From contig JAJFKJ010000019.1 of the NCBI GenBank assembly GCA_021773275.1, forward strand, positions 1 through 64,000: a stretch of 64,000 bases of DNA, given 5' to 3'. The stretch comes from Gammaproteobacteria bacterium. Its GTDB lineage: Bacteria; Pseudomonadota; Gammaproteobacteria; JABCZS01. A program made the translations under genes and the position numbers. The notes beneath the pieces are model-generated. The model saw only the letters and a list, made by a program, of their open reading frames with translations, did no database searches and was not told where the DNA came from. This document shows positions 8,071-17,733 of the stretch, piece after piece (position 1 is the first letter of the stretch; the number at the start of each line of letters is the position of its first letter).

Positions 8071-9359
8071 TGAAGCCCGTTTATATCGTTGATGGTGTGC
8101 GAACACCGTTTATAAAAGCAAAAAACCAACCAAACCCATTTGAAAATGGTGACCTAGCCACACAAAATGGCAAAGCGCTGTTGCTGCGCCAAAGTTTTGA
8201 TCCCAAAGATATCAATAATGTTATCCTTGGTTCAACTGTACCGAACCCAGACGAACCCAATCTTGCCCGGATAGTTGCTTTGCGTATGGGCTGTGGCGAT
8301 AAAGTCCCGGGCTGGACAGTGCAACGTAATTGCGCATCAGGTATGCAAGCTATCGATAGTGCCGCCATAGATATTGCGATTGGCCGCAGTGAGCTGGTTG
8401 TTGCAGGCGGCGTTGACGCTATGAGCCAAGCACCGCTACTATTTAATGAAGCCATGGTGCGTTGGTTTGCAGCCTGGGCCAGTGCGAAAACACTTGCGCA
8501 GCGGTTAGTACTTATTCCAAAAATTCGCCCGCATTTTTTAGCGCCTGTGATTGCGTTGTTACGTGGCTTGACTGACCCTGTGGTCGGCATCAATATGGGG
8601 CAAACAGCCGAGAACCTTGCTTATGAATTTAAGATCACACGACATGAGATGGATGTTTTTGCGATGCAAAGCCACACGCGCTTGGCGCAAGCACAAGATA
8701 ACGGTTACTTACCAGAAGTCGTGCCAATATATGATAACAAAGGTCGAGACTATACCTATGATGATGGTATCCGCCGCGATAGCACATTAGAAAGGCTTGC
8801 AAAATTAAAACCATTTTTTGATAAACGTTTTGGTATGGTTACAGCAGGTAACAGCTCACAAATCACCGATGGTTCTGCAATGTTGTTATTAGCAAGCGCA
8901 GATGCAGTTAAAAAATATAAACTACCTGTTCTTGCAAAAATAGTTGATAGCAGTTGGGCTGCAACTGACCCTGCTGTTATGGGTATTGCACCCGTTCACG
9001 CAACAACGCCAATGTTACTGCGCAACAATATGAGCATTAAAGATATTGATTACTGGGAAATCAACGAGGCTTTTGCTGCCCAGGTGCTTGCCTGCGTAAA
9101 AGCATGGCAAAGCAAAGACTATTGTAAAAAGCATTTTGGTTTAGATCAGCCTATGGGTGAAATACCCATGGACAAACTAAATATCGAAGGCGGTGCTATT
9201 GCCATGGGCCACCCAGTCGGTGCAAGTGGTGCTCGCATTACTTTGCAACTTGCAAATATTTTAAAACGTAAAAAAGCGCGCTTTGGTGTTGCAACGATTT
9301 GCATAGGTGGCGGACAAGGCGGCGCTTTGCTGCTTGAAAACGTAGATGGGGTCGAATAA
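8070..9359 (+). CDS. fadI: Acetyl-CoA acyltransferase (thiolase), FadI-like
   Basis: Thiolase cleaves 3-ketoacyl-CoA with CoA to give acetyl-CoA and a shortened acyl-CoA. The 429 residues contain the nucleophilic cysteine C88 (NCASGMQAID), the loop GNSSQITDGSA, NEAFAAQ, the active-site histidine in GHPVGASGAR and the second cysteine in CIGGGQGGA. An extra segment around residues 130-175 (RWFAAWASAKTLAQRL onward) resembles the membrane-associating insertion of FadI-type beta subunits and is absent from the shorter thiolase at 13700. It overlaps fadE and the downstream fadJ by one base each, so this is one transcription unit. A role as the partner of the neighbouring FadJ is inferred. Confidence 0.88.
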   Translation: MKPVYIVDGVRTPFIKAKNQPNPFENGDLATQNGKALLLRQSFDPKDINNVILGSTVPNPDEPNLARIVALRMGCGDKVPGWTVQRNCASGMQAIDSAAIDIAIGRSELVVAGGVDAMSQAPLLFNEAMVRWFAAWASAKTLAQRLVLIPKIRPHFLAPVIALLRGLTDPVVGINMGQTAENLAYEFKITRHEMDVFAMQSHTRLAQAQDNGYLPEVVPIYDNKGRDYTYDDGIRRDSTLERLAKLKPFFDKRFGMVTAGNSSQITDGSAMLLLASADAVKKYKLPVLAKIVDSSWAATDPAVMGIAPVHATTPMLLRNNMSIKDIDYWEINEAFAAQVLACVKAWQSKDYCKKHFGLDQPMGEIPMDKLNIEGGAIAMGHPVGASGARITLQLANILKRKKARFGVATICIGGGQGGALLLENVDGVE

Positions 9360-11404
9360 TGAAAGAAATAATGAAACTTGCCGATTGGCGTGTGGAGCAG
9401 GACGAAAAAGGCATAGCCTGGGTTTATTTCGATAAAGCCAATAGCTCCACCAATACTTTGGGGTCGGAAACTTTACACGAACTTGATGCGATAGTGAATC
9501 ACTTTGAGCAGGAACAGCCCGTTGGCTTGGTGATTACCACGGCTAAAAAATCTGGTTTCATTGCGGGTGCTGATATCAAAGAAATTAGCGCAATGAAAGA
9601 TCAGGATGAAGTGCATGCCTACCTTGAAAAAGGCCAAAACGTATTTCGTCGTATCGAGGCATTACCTTTCCCAACGCTAGCACTGATTCGAGGTTTTTGT
9701 TTGGGTGGTGGCACGGAACTTTCTCTGGCATGTGACTACCGGATTGCCGAAGATCGCAAGGATATGCGCATGGGTCTACCTGAAGTCATGCTTGGGATTC
9801 AGCCAGGGTGGGGCGGTACAGTTCGCCTACCACGGCTCATAGGTCCTGCAAATGCAATTGAGCTGATGCTCTCCGGCCGCAGCTTGCGTGGCAAGCAAGC
9901 AAAACGCATGGGTATGATCGATTATTTATTACCTGAGCGTGAATTGTTTCGTGCAGCAAGCCAGGTCATTTTATCCCGTGAGAAAAAACACAAACCAGCA
10001 AGCTACAATGAGATTTTTCGCTTCAAGCCGCTCCGCATGCTTTTTGCCAAAATAATACGTAAAACCTTGGCTAAAAAAGCTTTGCAAGAACATTATCCAG
10101 CGCCCTATAGCATTGTCGATAACTGGGAAAAATATGGCACATACACAAATGCAGGGTATAAGGCTGAAGTTGATAGCATTGTTGATTTGGCTGTGCATGA
10201 TACGTCTAAAAACTTATTTCGTGTGTTCTTTTTACAAGAAAACTTAAAAGGCCAGGGGAAAGTATCGAATTTCAAGGCTAAGCATGTACATGTAATTGGC
10301 GCAGGGACAATGGGCGCCGATATTGCTGCCTATTGTGTCATGCAAGGCTTGCAAGTAACTCTGCAAGACAAGTCGCCAGAATATATTGCCAAGGCGATAA
10401 AACGCACTTACGATGGGTTTAAAAAACGACTTAAAGACAAGCGCCTAGTCCGTCACTACATGGATTTACTAACCCCCGATATAAACGGTGATGGCATACG
10501 TAAAGCCGATGTCATTATTGAGGCGGTATTTGAAGATTTGACTGTCAAGCAAGAAATTTTTAAAGTTGTAGAGCAGCGCGCAGCAGAACATGCAATTCTG
10601 GCAACGAATACATCCAGTATCCCGCTTGATGAAATCAATGCCGTGATGCAGCGACCATCACGTTTGGTTGGCATCCACTTTTTTAACCCGGTTGCTAAAA
10701 TGCAGCTTGTAGAAGTGGTGCATGGCGAGAAAACTGACGCCCGTATTAAGAATGATGCCATGTCTTTTGTGGCGCAAATAAAACGTCTACCGCTTGCTGT
10801 TAAGAGCTCACCCGGATTTCTAGTTAATCGTGTTTTGATGCCATATTTAATGGAGGCAATGCAATTGCTGCAAGAAGGCGTTAGTCCAAGCGCAATAGAC
10901 AAAGCTGCGGTAGTGTTTGGCATGCCAATGGGGCCGGTTGAGCTTGCAGATGTTGTTGGCCTGGATATATGTTTATCTGTAGCAGAACATTTGAGTGGGA
11001 CCTTTGCGGTTGTTATTCCTGATGAGCTAAGTGACCGTGTAAAAGCGGGCAATCTTGGCAAAAAAACTGGAAAAGGTTTTTATAGCTGGGAAAAAGGTAG
11101 AGTAGTGAGGCCACCACCAAGCGAGCAAAAAACCAACATGCCCGAACAGCAAATACAAAACCGCCTAATATTACGCTTTGTTAACGAAGCCATGGCTTGC
11201 TTGCGTGAAGGTATTGTTATGACAGCGGATGAAGTGGATACCGGTGTGATTTTTGGAACTGGTTTTGCCCCATTTAGAGGTGGGCCATTAAATTATGCAA
11301 AAACCGTTGGGCTTCCGCATATCAAATCAGAGCTAGAGCAGTATACACAACAATACGGCGATCGTTTTACACCAGATGCAGGCTGGCAAGATGCTGCATA
11401 TTAA
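9359..11404 (+). CDS. fadJ: Enoyl-CoA hydratase / 3-hydroxyacyl-CoA dehydrogenase (FadJ/FadB type)
   Basis: A bifunctional beta-oxidation alpha subunit of 681 residues. The N-terminal crotonase domain (about 10-190) has GFIAGADIKEIS, RGFCLGGGTELSLACDYRIA and GLPEVMLGIQPGWGG. The NAD-binding dehydrogenase follows from about residue 308 with an intact Gly motif (VIGAGTMGADIA), then LVGIHFFNPVAKMQLVEVV carrying the catalytic histidine, and a C-terminal dehydrogenase domain (PMGPVELADVVGLD; GTGFAPFRGGPL). It probably pairs with the thiolase immediately upstream. FadB and FadJ cannot be separated by sequence reading alone. Confidence 0.9.
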   Translation: MKEIMKLADWRVEQDEKGIAWVYFDKANSSTNTLGSETLHELDAIVNHFEQEQPVGLVITTAKKSGFIAGADIKEISAMKDQDEVHAYLEKGQNVFRRIEALPFPTLALIRGFCLGGGTELSLACDYRIAEDRKDMRMGLPEVMLGIQPGWGGTVRLPRLIGPANAIELMLSGRSLRGKQAKRMGMIDYLLPERELFRAASQVILSREKKHKPASYNEIFRFKPLRMLFAKIIRKTLAKKALQEHYPAPYSIVDNWEKYGTYTNAGYKAEVDSIVDLAVHDTSKNLFRVFFLQENLKGQGKVSNFKAKHVHVIGAGTMGADIAAYCVMQGLQVTLQDKSPEYIAKAIKRTYDGFKKRLKDKRLVRHYMDLLTPDINGDGIRKADVIIEAVFEDLTVKQEIFKVVEQRAAEHAILATNTSSIPLDEINAVMQRPSRLVGIHFFNPVAKMQLVEVVHGEKTDARIKNDAMSFVAQIKRLPLAVKSSPGFLVNRVLMPYLMEAMQLLQEGVSPSAIDKAAVVFGMPMGPVELADVVGLDICLSVAEHLSGTFAVVIPDELSDRVKAGNLGKKTGKGFYSWEKGRVVRPPPSEQKTNMPEQQIQNRLILRFVNEAMACLREGIVMTADEVDTGVIFGTGFAPFRGGPLNYAKTVGLPHIKSELEQYTQQYGDRFTPDAGWQDAAY

Positions 11405-13703
11405 AAAAGTAGCTATTCTTGGCACAAGCCCGATGGCTGCTCAAATTGCAGCGCATTTTGTAAATGCAGGCTTAGATGTTTTTTTATACGATCAAACTGG
11501 CAGCACGAAAAACAAAAATCTATTGGTGAAGGACGCTATCAGTGGTTTAAAAACATTAAAACCTACACCCTTGCTAAAAGCCAGCTACTTAAAATATATT
11601 AAGGCAGCGAATTACGACGATGATATGGAAAAGCTCGGTGAGTGTGATTTGATTATAGAATCAATTCCTGACCAGCTAGAGTGGAAAGCGGACCTATATA
11701 AAAAAATAGCCCCTTATATATCTTCACATGCCATCCTTGCAAGCAATACATCAAATTTCACAATCACAGAACTTGCGGAACATATACCTAAAAAGCTATT
11801 GTCCCGGTTCTGTGGCGTTCACTTTTTTAACCCGCCGCGCTTCTTGCCACTGGTTGAGCTGATTGCCCATAAAAAAACGGATACACAGCTACTCGCGGCG
11901 CTTGAGAATTTTCTGATTATACACTTGGGTAAATATATTATCCGCGCAAAAGACACGCCATGTTTTGTGGGCAATCGTATTGGTGTATTTGCGTTGTTAA
12001 CAGCGCTAAAATATGCTGAGAAATTTGATCTAAGATTAGATGTCGTGGATAAATTAACTGGGCCATTGGTTGGGCATGCTAAAAGTGCAACCATGGGTGC
12101 GCTTGACCTTGTCGGCTTGGATACATTTGCAACTACAGTGCGTAGTTTACAACAACGCTTTCATGATGACCCCTGGTATGAAAGCTTTAAAATACCAGAT
12201 TATATCCAACAACTTATCGATACAGACCGTCTTGGTTTAAAATCCGGCATGGGTATATATAAATATGATGCAGATGGCCGCTATATTTATGACCTTAAAG
12301 ATGGTAGTTATCGTCCTGTGACTGGCCAGGTAAATAAAGAGGTCTTATCGATACTAGCCGAAACAGATGTCAAAAAACGTTTTAAGAGACTGCGCCAATG
12401 CAAAATACCTGATGCACGTTTTCTATGCGCATACTATCGTGATATATGGCAGTACTGTGCTTACCACTTGGAATCGCTCGCGAATACAGTACGTGATATC
12501 GATGATGTGATGCGTTGGGGCTTTGCCTGGAGTCATGGCCCGTTTGAGCTTTGGCAAAATATTGGTTGGGAAGACGTTACAAAAGCTATAAATGAAGAAA
12601 TAACGAGTGGAGAGGCTGAAGTTAATGTGCCATTACCTGATTGGGTGGGCGAATTAGGTGTCGTTGGATGTTATAAAGGTGAAGATGGCTATAACCCTAA
12701 ATTAGGGAGTTATCAAGCACAGCGCCAATTACCGATTTATCAGAAATTAAAACCAAGTTTTAAAAGCAAACTTTATGAAGACGATGCCGTTGTTATGCGC
12801 GTTGATGATAATGTTGCCGTATTAAGCTTTAAAACGAAAATGGCAATATGCTCGCAAGATGTTCTTTATGGTATACGAAAAGCGCTGCCTATAGCGGAGC
12901 AACAAAGCGATGCCCTAGTGATTTGGCAAGAAAAATCTGAGAATTTCAGTGTTGGGGCAGATTTACTCGCATTTAAGAAAATTATAAAAGAAAACAATTT
13001 CTCTCTTTTTGAGGAGCGCTTAAAAAATATTCAGACTTGTTGCATGGCCTTGCGATATGCGCAAGTTCCAAGCGTTGCTGCTTTGCGTGGTTATGTTTTA
13101 GGTGGTGGTGCAGAGCTAGCGATGCATTGCACGAGTCGTGTTGCACATATTGAAACGCAAATGGGCTTAGTTGAAAGTACTATTGGCTTATTGCCTGCTG
13201 GTGGTGGTTGCAAGGAGATGGTTCTCCGCGCCAGCGAGAAGGCGGGAAGCCTAGATATTATGCAATGGTTGCAACAATACTTTGTTAATTTATCGCGCGG
13301 TAGCATGAGTAATAACGCTGTGCTAGCGAAAGAGATGGGTTTTCTTCAGGAAGCAGATGTTCTAATCATGAACCCCGCCGAGTTACTTTATGCGGCAAAA
13401 CTTAAAGCGAACAGCCTTGCCAGTGATGGTTATGTCCCCCCGCGGAAACCTGAAATCCGTGTTGTAGGGAATACGGGCTGGGCACAAATGACAACTGCTT
13501 TAATTAATCAGCATGAAGGTGGGTTTATTTCAGAGCATCACTATATTGTCGCGCATCATATCGCAAAGATCTTATCAGGCGGCATTGTCGAGGCTGATAG
13601 CATGGTAACGGAAGAATGGTTGTTGCGTTTAGAGCGCGAAGCCTTTTTAGAATTAATTAAGATGCCCGAAACGGCAGCTTGCATTGAGAAAAAATTGAAA
13701 TGA
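11391..13703 (+). CDS. FadN-like 3-hydroxyacyl-CoA dehydrogenase / enoyl-CoA hydratase with a degenerate Gly motif
   Basis: A second multifunctional beta-oxidation protein with the domain order reversed, as in Bacillus FadN: dehydrogenase first (about 1-390), crotonase last (about 460-650). The dehydrogenase keeps VHFFNPPRFLPLVELI with its catalytic histidine, and MGALDLVGLDTFA. The crotonase part has FSVGADLLAF, LGGGAELAMH and VESTIGLLPAGGG. Unusually, the dinucleotide-binding Gly-x-Gly-x-x-Gly reads G11-T-S-P-M-A16, so the second and third glycines are lost. I use the ATG at 11391 because FadN proteins start right at the KKVAILG strand; an in-frame ATG at 11376 is the alternative. The start overlaps fadJ and the end overlaps fadA by 4 bases. 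Confidence 0.82.
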   Translation: MLHIKKVAILGTSPMAAQIAAHFVNAGLDVFLYDQTGSTKNKNLLVKDAISGLKTLKPTPLLKASYLKYIKAANYDDDMEKLGECDLIIESIPDQLEWKADLYKKIAPYISSHAILASNTSNFTITELAEHIPKKLLSRFCGVHFFNPPRFLPLVELIAHKKTDTQLLAALENFLIIHLGKYIIRAKDTPCFVGNRIGVFALLTALKYAEKFDLRLDVVDKLTGPLVGHAKSATMGALDLVGLDTFATTVRSLQQRFHDDPWYESFKIPDYIQQLIDTDRLGLKSGMGIYKYDADGRYIYDLKDGSYRPVTGQVNKEVLSILAETDVKKRFKRLRQCKIPDARFLCAYYRDIWQYCAYHLESLANTVRDIDDVMRWGFAWSHGPFELWQNIGWEDVTKAINEEITSGEAEVNVPLPDWVGELGVVGCYKGEDGYNPKLGSYQAQRQLPIYQKLKPSFKSKLYEDDAVVMRVDDNVAVLSFKTKMAICSQDVLYGIRKALPIAEQQSDALVIWQEKSENFSVGADLLAFKKIIKENNFSLFEERLKNIQTCCMALRYAQVPSVAALRGYVLGGGAELAMHCTSRVAHIETQMGLVESTIGLLPAGGGCKEMVLRASEKAGSLDIMQWLQQYFVNLSRGSMSNNAVLAKEMGFLQEADVLIMNPAELLYAAKLKANSLASDGYVPPRKPEIRVVGNTGWAQMTTALINQHEGGFISEHHYIVAHHIAKILSGGIVEADSMVTEEWLLRLEREAFLELIKMPETAACIEKKLK

Positions 13704-14893
13704 GCAACACCGCATATATTGTCAATGCGTTTCGCACGCCTGTTTGCAAAGCAAGCAAAGGTGCTTTTGCTAAAACGCGCCCGGATGATCTGCTAGCGCA
13801 TTGCATCATGGCCTTGGTAAAAAATCAGCCGAATCTTGATCCAGCGTTAATTGCTGATGTCATTATTGGTTGCGCCATGCCTGAAGCAGAGCAGGGCATG
13901 AATGTTGCCCGCATTGCTGCGCTGCTTGCAAACTTGCCTCATAGTGTACCGGGTATGACGATCAATCGCTTTTGTTCATCGGGCGTGCAGTCTATTGCAC
14001 TTGCGGCACAGCTAATCGAAGCAGGCCAGGCGGATTTTGTCATTGCAGGCGGTACAGAAAGTATGAGTTTAGTACCGATAGGCGGGCACAAGCTTAGCTA
14101 CAATCCAAAAATTTTAATGCAAAATGAATACATTGATATAGCTTACAACATGGGCTTGACTGCTGAAAAAGTTGCGCAAAAATATCAAGTGACGCGGGAG
14201 CAACAAGACGCTTTTGCTTTACTAAGCCATCAACGTGCGCAAAACGCAATTGAAAAAAAATATTTTGCGGATGAGATTACACCTTATTGGGTGAATTCAC
14301 GTCGGCCGGATTTAAAACAGCAATGTATCGATGTTAAGCGTGAGCAGATTAGCCATGATGAGGGTCCGCGTAGTGATACATCGCTAGATAGGCTAGCAAA
14401 ACTGAAAACTGTATTTATGAGGGGTGGTACTGTGACTGCAGGCAATAGCTCCCAGATGAGCGATGGTGCGGGTGCCGTGTTGCTGGCCAGCGAGGCTGGT
14501 CTAAAGCAGCTTACTACCCAGCCATTGGCACGTTTTTGTGGTTTTGCTGTAGCTGGCGTAGCCCCCAAATACATGGGGATTGGCCCGGTTGCCGCCATTC
14601 CTAAGGTATTGCAAAGCAGCGGGGTAGCACTTAAAGACATTAGCTGGATTGAGCTCAATGAGGCTTTTGCGGCCCAATCCGTGGCTGTTATCGGCGAATT
14701 ACAGCTGAATCCTGAGCTTGTGAACCCCTGTGGCGGTGCTATAGCGTTGGGGCATCCCTTGGGTGCTACGGGTACAATCCGCACAGCGACTCTGCTGCAC
14801 GGCCTAAAACGCACACAGCAGCGTTACGGCATGGTAACGATGTGCATAGGCACAGGTATGGGGGCTGCTGCAGTCTTTGAAAATATGACATGA
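13700..14893 (+). CDS. fadA: Acetyl-CoA acyltransferase (thiolase), FadA-like
   Basis: The 397-residue thiolase closes the operon. C92 (RFCSSGVQSIALA) is the nucleophile. GNSSQMSDGAGA, NEAFAAQ, GHPLGATGTIR (histidine) and CIGTGMGAA (second cysteine) complete the active site. It lacks the insertion of the first thiolase and has the standard FadA length. Its ATG overlaps the stop of the FadN-like gene (ATGA at 13700-13703), so the two are translationally coupled and likely form the second alpha/beta pair. In FadN systems the thiolase partner is likewise encoded next door. Confidence 0.9.
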   Translation: MSNTAYIVNAFRTPVCKASKGAFAKTRPDDLLAHCIMALVKNQPNLDPALIADVIIGCAMPEAEQGMNVARIAALLANLPHSVPGMTINRFCSSGVQSIALAAQLIEAGQADFVIAGGTESMSLVPIGGHKLSYNPKILMQNEYIDIAYNMGLTAEKVAQKYQVTREQQDAFALLSHQRAQNAIEKKYFADEITPYWVNSRRPDLKQQCIDVKREQISHDEGPRSDTSLDRLAKLKTVFMRGGTVTAGNSSQMSDGAGAVLLASEAGLKQLTTQPLARFCGFAVAGVAPKYMGIGPVAAIPKVLQSSGVALKDISWIELNEAFAAQSVAVIGELQLNPELVNPCGGAIALGHPLGATGTIRTATLLHGLKRTQQRYGMVTMCIGTGMGAAAVFENMT

Positions 14894-14928
14894 AACTAAC
14901 CAACTAGCTAGGGAATTGCCTACCTCCA

Positions 14929-14937
14929 TGGTATAAT
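14929..14937 (+). promoter_or_regulatory. Extended -10 promoter for msbA
   Basis: TGG followed by a perfect TATAAT (14932-14937) lies 22 bases before the msbA start, giving a predicted transcript start near 14944 and a short leader containing AAGGAA. No good -35 box is seen at the expected distance, as is usual for extended -10 promoters. Confidence 0.5.
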
Positions 14938-14959
14938 TGCGGCTTAACAAGGAAATATA

Positions 14960-16717
14960 ATGTCTAAAAAAACAGATTGGCAGGTTTACAGACGATTGCT
15001 TGCTTACGTTAAGCGCTATTGGTATATATTTATCATTGCGGCGGTTGCCAGCGCCCTGTATTCAGCTATCGACGCAGCCATGATTCGCTTATTAGAACCG
15101 CTTATCGATCAGGGTTTTGTAGCCCAAGATGCTAGCGTTATTCGGCTGATACCCATCATATTGCCGTTGATATTCTTGGCCCGAGGCATCGCCAATTTTG
15201 CATCCAACTACAGCCTTAGCTGGTTATCGCGAAAAGTGGTTACCTACGTCCGCCAAGAGTTGTTTAATCATTATGTGAAATTGCCAGCTTCTTTTTACGA
15301 CAAACATTCGTCAGGTGAATTATTATCAAAACTGACGTTCAATGTTGAGCAAATCGCTAAAGCCACAACAGATGCAATACTGGACGCAGTACGCTATGGT
15401 TTTTTGGGAATATTCTTGCTGGCAGTGATGATATCGATAAGCTGGAAGCTTACAGCCTGGTTCTTTGTGGCAGCGCCTCTTATTTATGTTCTGTTTGCCA
15501 TGGCGAGTTATCGCTTTCGCAAATACAGCCATCAAATCCAACATAGCATGGCGCATGTGACCCATGTGGCGGAAGAAAATATCCAAGGGTATAAAGAAGT
15601 TCGCGTGTTTGGTGGTGAAGGACAAGAGCAAAAATCGTTTGAAAATGCGACAGAGAAAAACTTTAAACTAGAAATGCGATTAGCGATCACAAAGGCAGTC
15701 AGTGTGCCGTTGATTCAAATCGTCGGCGGCTGTGGGTTAGCATTAACGCTATTTATTGCAACACGCTCAACCAATACCATCGAACTTACAGCGGGCGGTT
15801 TTACAACTTTTGCAACAGCGATGTTGGCCTTATTAAAACCGATAAAAGAGATTACATCGTTGAATAGCAAAATTCAGCGTGGTATTGCCGGTGCGCAAAG
15901 CATTTTTGCGGTCTTAGATTTACCACAAGAAGATGATTTCGGTACCAAAACCCTTGATAGGGCGCAAGGTGAGATCCGTATTGAAAATATAGCTTTTCGT
16001 TATACCGAAGAGCATCCATTGGCCATTGATAGCGTTTCTATTTTGGTAAGCCCAAATGAAACAGTGGCCTTGGTTGGCCATTCGGGCAGTGGCAAAACCA
16101 CTTTAGTAAGTTTATTGCCAAGGCTTTACGATAATTTTGAGGGCGAAATCTACCTTGACGGCATCAACATTAGAGATCTAAAGCTTTCATCGTTAAGGCA
16201 ACAGTTTGCAATGGTTTCACAAAATGTAACCTTATTCAACGATACAATTGCCAATAACATTGCGTATGGTGCAAATGAAGTCGATCAAGCGCGAGTACAA
16301 AAAGCAGCTGAAGCCGCTTTTGTTTTGGATTTCACTAACGACCTACCTAATGGCTTAAATACCTTGGTAGGTGATGATGGCGTACTGCTTTCGGGCGGCC
16401 AGCGTCAACGTGTTGCGATTGCGCGTGCAATTTATAAAGACGCCCCGATTTTGATCATGGATGAAGCTACTTCAGCGCTTGATTCGGTTGCTGAAAAACA
16501 AATTCAGCAAGCGGTTGAGAACTTAATGAAAAACCGCACTACTTTAGTTATTGCGCACAGATTATCCACGATTGAACGTGCAGATAAAATTGTTGTTATG
16601 GACAAAGGTAAAGTCATTGAGGTAGGCACGCATCGCAAGCTTGTCGATAATGACGGGATTTACGCGCGACTGCACAGAATTCAGTTTCAGTACGAGCAGG
16701 GTAGTGATGTCGCATGA
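14960..16717 (+). CDS. msbA: Lipid A export ABC transporter MsbA
   Basis: MsbA flips lipid A-core across the inner membrane using ATP. The 585-residue half-transporter has six membrane helices in residues 20-310 and a nucleotide-binding domain after about 345. Motifs in order are Walker A GHSGSGKTTL, Q-loop MVSQNVTLF, signature LSGGQRQRVAIARA, Walker B LIMDEATSALD and switch histidine IAHRLST. Length and the immediate presence of lpxK (4-base overlap) and kdsB downstream support MsbA rather than another multidrug exporter. AAGGAA is placed about 7 bases before the ATG. Confidence 0.92.
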   Translation: MSKKTDWQVYRRLLAYVKRYWYIFIIAAVASALYSAIDAAMIRLLEPLIDQGFVAQDASVIRLIPIILPLIFLARGIANFASNYSLSWLSRKVVTYVRQELFNHYVKLPASFYDKHSSGELLSKLTFNVEQIAKATTDAILDAVRYGFLGIFLLAVMISISWKLTAWFFVAAPLIYVLFAMASYRFRKYSHQIQHSMAHVTHVAEENIQGYKEVRVFGGEGQEQKSFENATEKNFKLEMRLAITKAVSVPLIQIVGGCGLALTLFIATRSTNTIELTAGGFTTFATAMLALLKPIKEITSLNSKIQRGIAGAQSIFAVLDLPQEDDFGTKTLDRAQGEIRIENIAFRYTEEHPLAIDSVSILVSPNETVALVGHSGSGKTTLVSLLPRLYDNFEGEIYLDGINIRDLKLSSLRQQFAMVSQNVTLFNDTIANNIAYGANEVDQARVQKAAEAAFVLDFTNDLPNGLNTLVGDDGVLLSGGQRQRVAIARAIYKDAPILIMDEATSALDSVAEKQIQQAVENLMKNRTTLVIAHRLSTIERADKIVVMDKGKVIEVGTHRKLVDNDGIYARLHRIQFQYEQGSDVA

Positions 16718-17733
16718 AATTATTCTTGCAGAAATTACAGCTAACTATGGAAAGCGCTTGGTATAATCAGGCCTGGTGGTTGGTATTTTTACTCCCTTTA
16801 AGCGGGCTTTATTGTCTTATAATATCTATTCGCAGAGCTTTGTATACCAGTGATATTCTAAAGCGAACGCAGTTTGATATTCCTGTTATTGTGATTGGTA
16901 ATATTGTATTAGGCGGAACGGGGAAAACTCCGATCGTCATATCGATTGCCAATCAGCTTTCAGATAAAGGTTATCGTGTTGGTATTGCATCGCGTGGTTA
17001 TAAATCAACAATCAAAGACTATCCGCACGAAGTGAAAGAAACTGAAAGTGCATTATTAGTCGGTGATGAACCCTACCTGCTGCAACATTGCACGGGTTGC
17101 CCGGTTGTTGTTGACCCCAAGCGAGTACGTGCTGTGCAACATCTGATTGATAAACATCAATGCCAAATAGTTATCTGTGATGATGGCTTGCAACATCTTG
17201 CACTAAAACCTGGTATAACCATTGCAATTCATCCCCAGAGTCTTGTCGGCAATAGCGCGAACTGTATTCCTGCAGGTCCACTACGAGAGCCGCTCAGCTG
17301 CTTAGAAAATTATGATATAGTTGTTGACACTAGCCCGAACAGTAAAGAACTTTATACTGTTACGCAAAAAGACATTACCATTGTCGATAGGAAAGATCGC
17401 ATGATAGACCCTAAATTATTATCAGACAAAGCTCTGACAGCAGTGACAGCTATAGCCCGGCCAGAACGCTTTATCGAATCATTATCTAATGTTGATATTA
17501 AAGCAAAGAAAAAATTTTATCCTGACCACTATAGTTTTAAACAGAATGATTTTGATGCCATTGATACGAGTATTATCATGACGGAAAAAGACTGGGTTAA
17601 ATGCAAGCATTTTAATTTTAATCAGCACGTCTATATTGCAAAACTCAATATTAACCACGGTTTAATTTTTCAAAACAAGTTTTCTTCTTTATTAAATGAA
17701 CTTGAAGCAAAGCGGGTGCGCCATGAGCTTTAA
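16714..17733 (+). CDS. lpxK: Tetraacyldisaccharide 4'-kinase
   Basis: LpxK phosphorylates the 4' position of the tetraacyl-disaccharide to form lipid IVA on the inner-membrane cytosolic face. The 339-residue protein has an N-terminal membrane anchor (WWLVFLLPLSGLYCLIISI, about 22-40), then the P-loop GGTGKTPIV, SRGYKS, GDEPYLL and the DDGLQH block near residue 150, all diagnostic of LpxK. It overlaps msbA by ATGA and kdsB by 11 bases, so this is one operon for lipid A and KDO supply. Confidence 0.93.
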   Translation: MKLFLQKLQLTMESAWYNQAWWLVFLLPLSGLYCLIISIRRALYTSDILKRTQFDIPVIVIGNIVLGGTGKTPIVISIANQLSDKGYRVGIASRGYKSTIKDYPHEVKETESALLVGDEPYLLQHCTGCPVVVDPKRVRAVQHLIDKHQCQIVICDDGLQHLALKPGITIAIHPQSLVGNSANCIPAGPLREPLSCLENYDIVVDTSPNSKELYTVTQKDITIVDRKDRMIDPKLLSDKALTAVTAIARPERFIESLSNVDIKAKKKFYPDHYSFKQNDFDAIDTSIIMTEKDWVKCKHFNFNQHVYIAKLNINHGLIFQNKFSSLLNELEAKRVRHEL

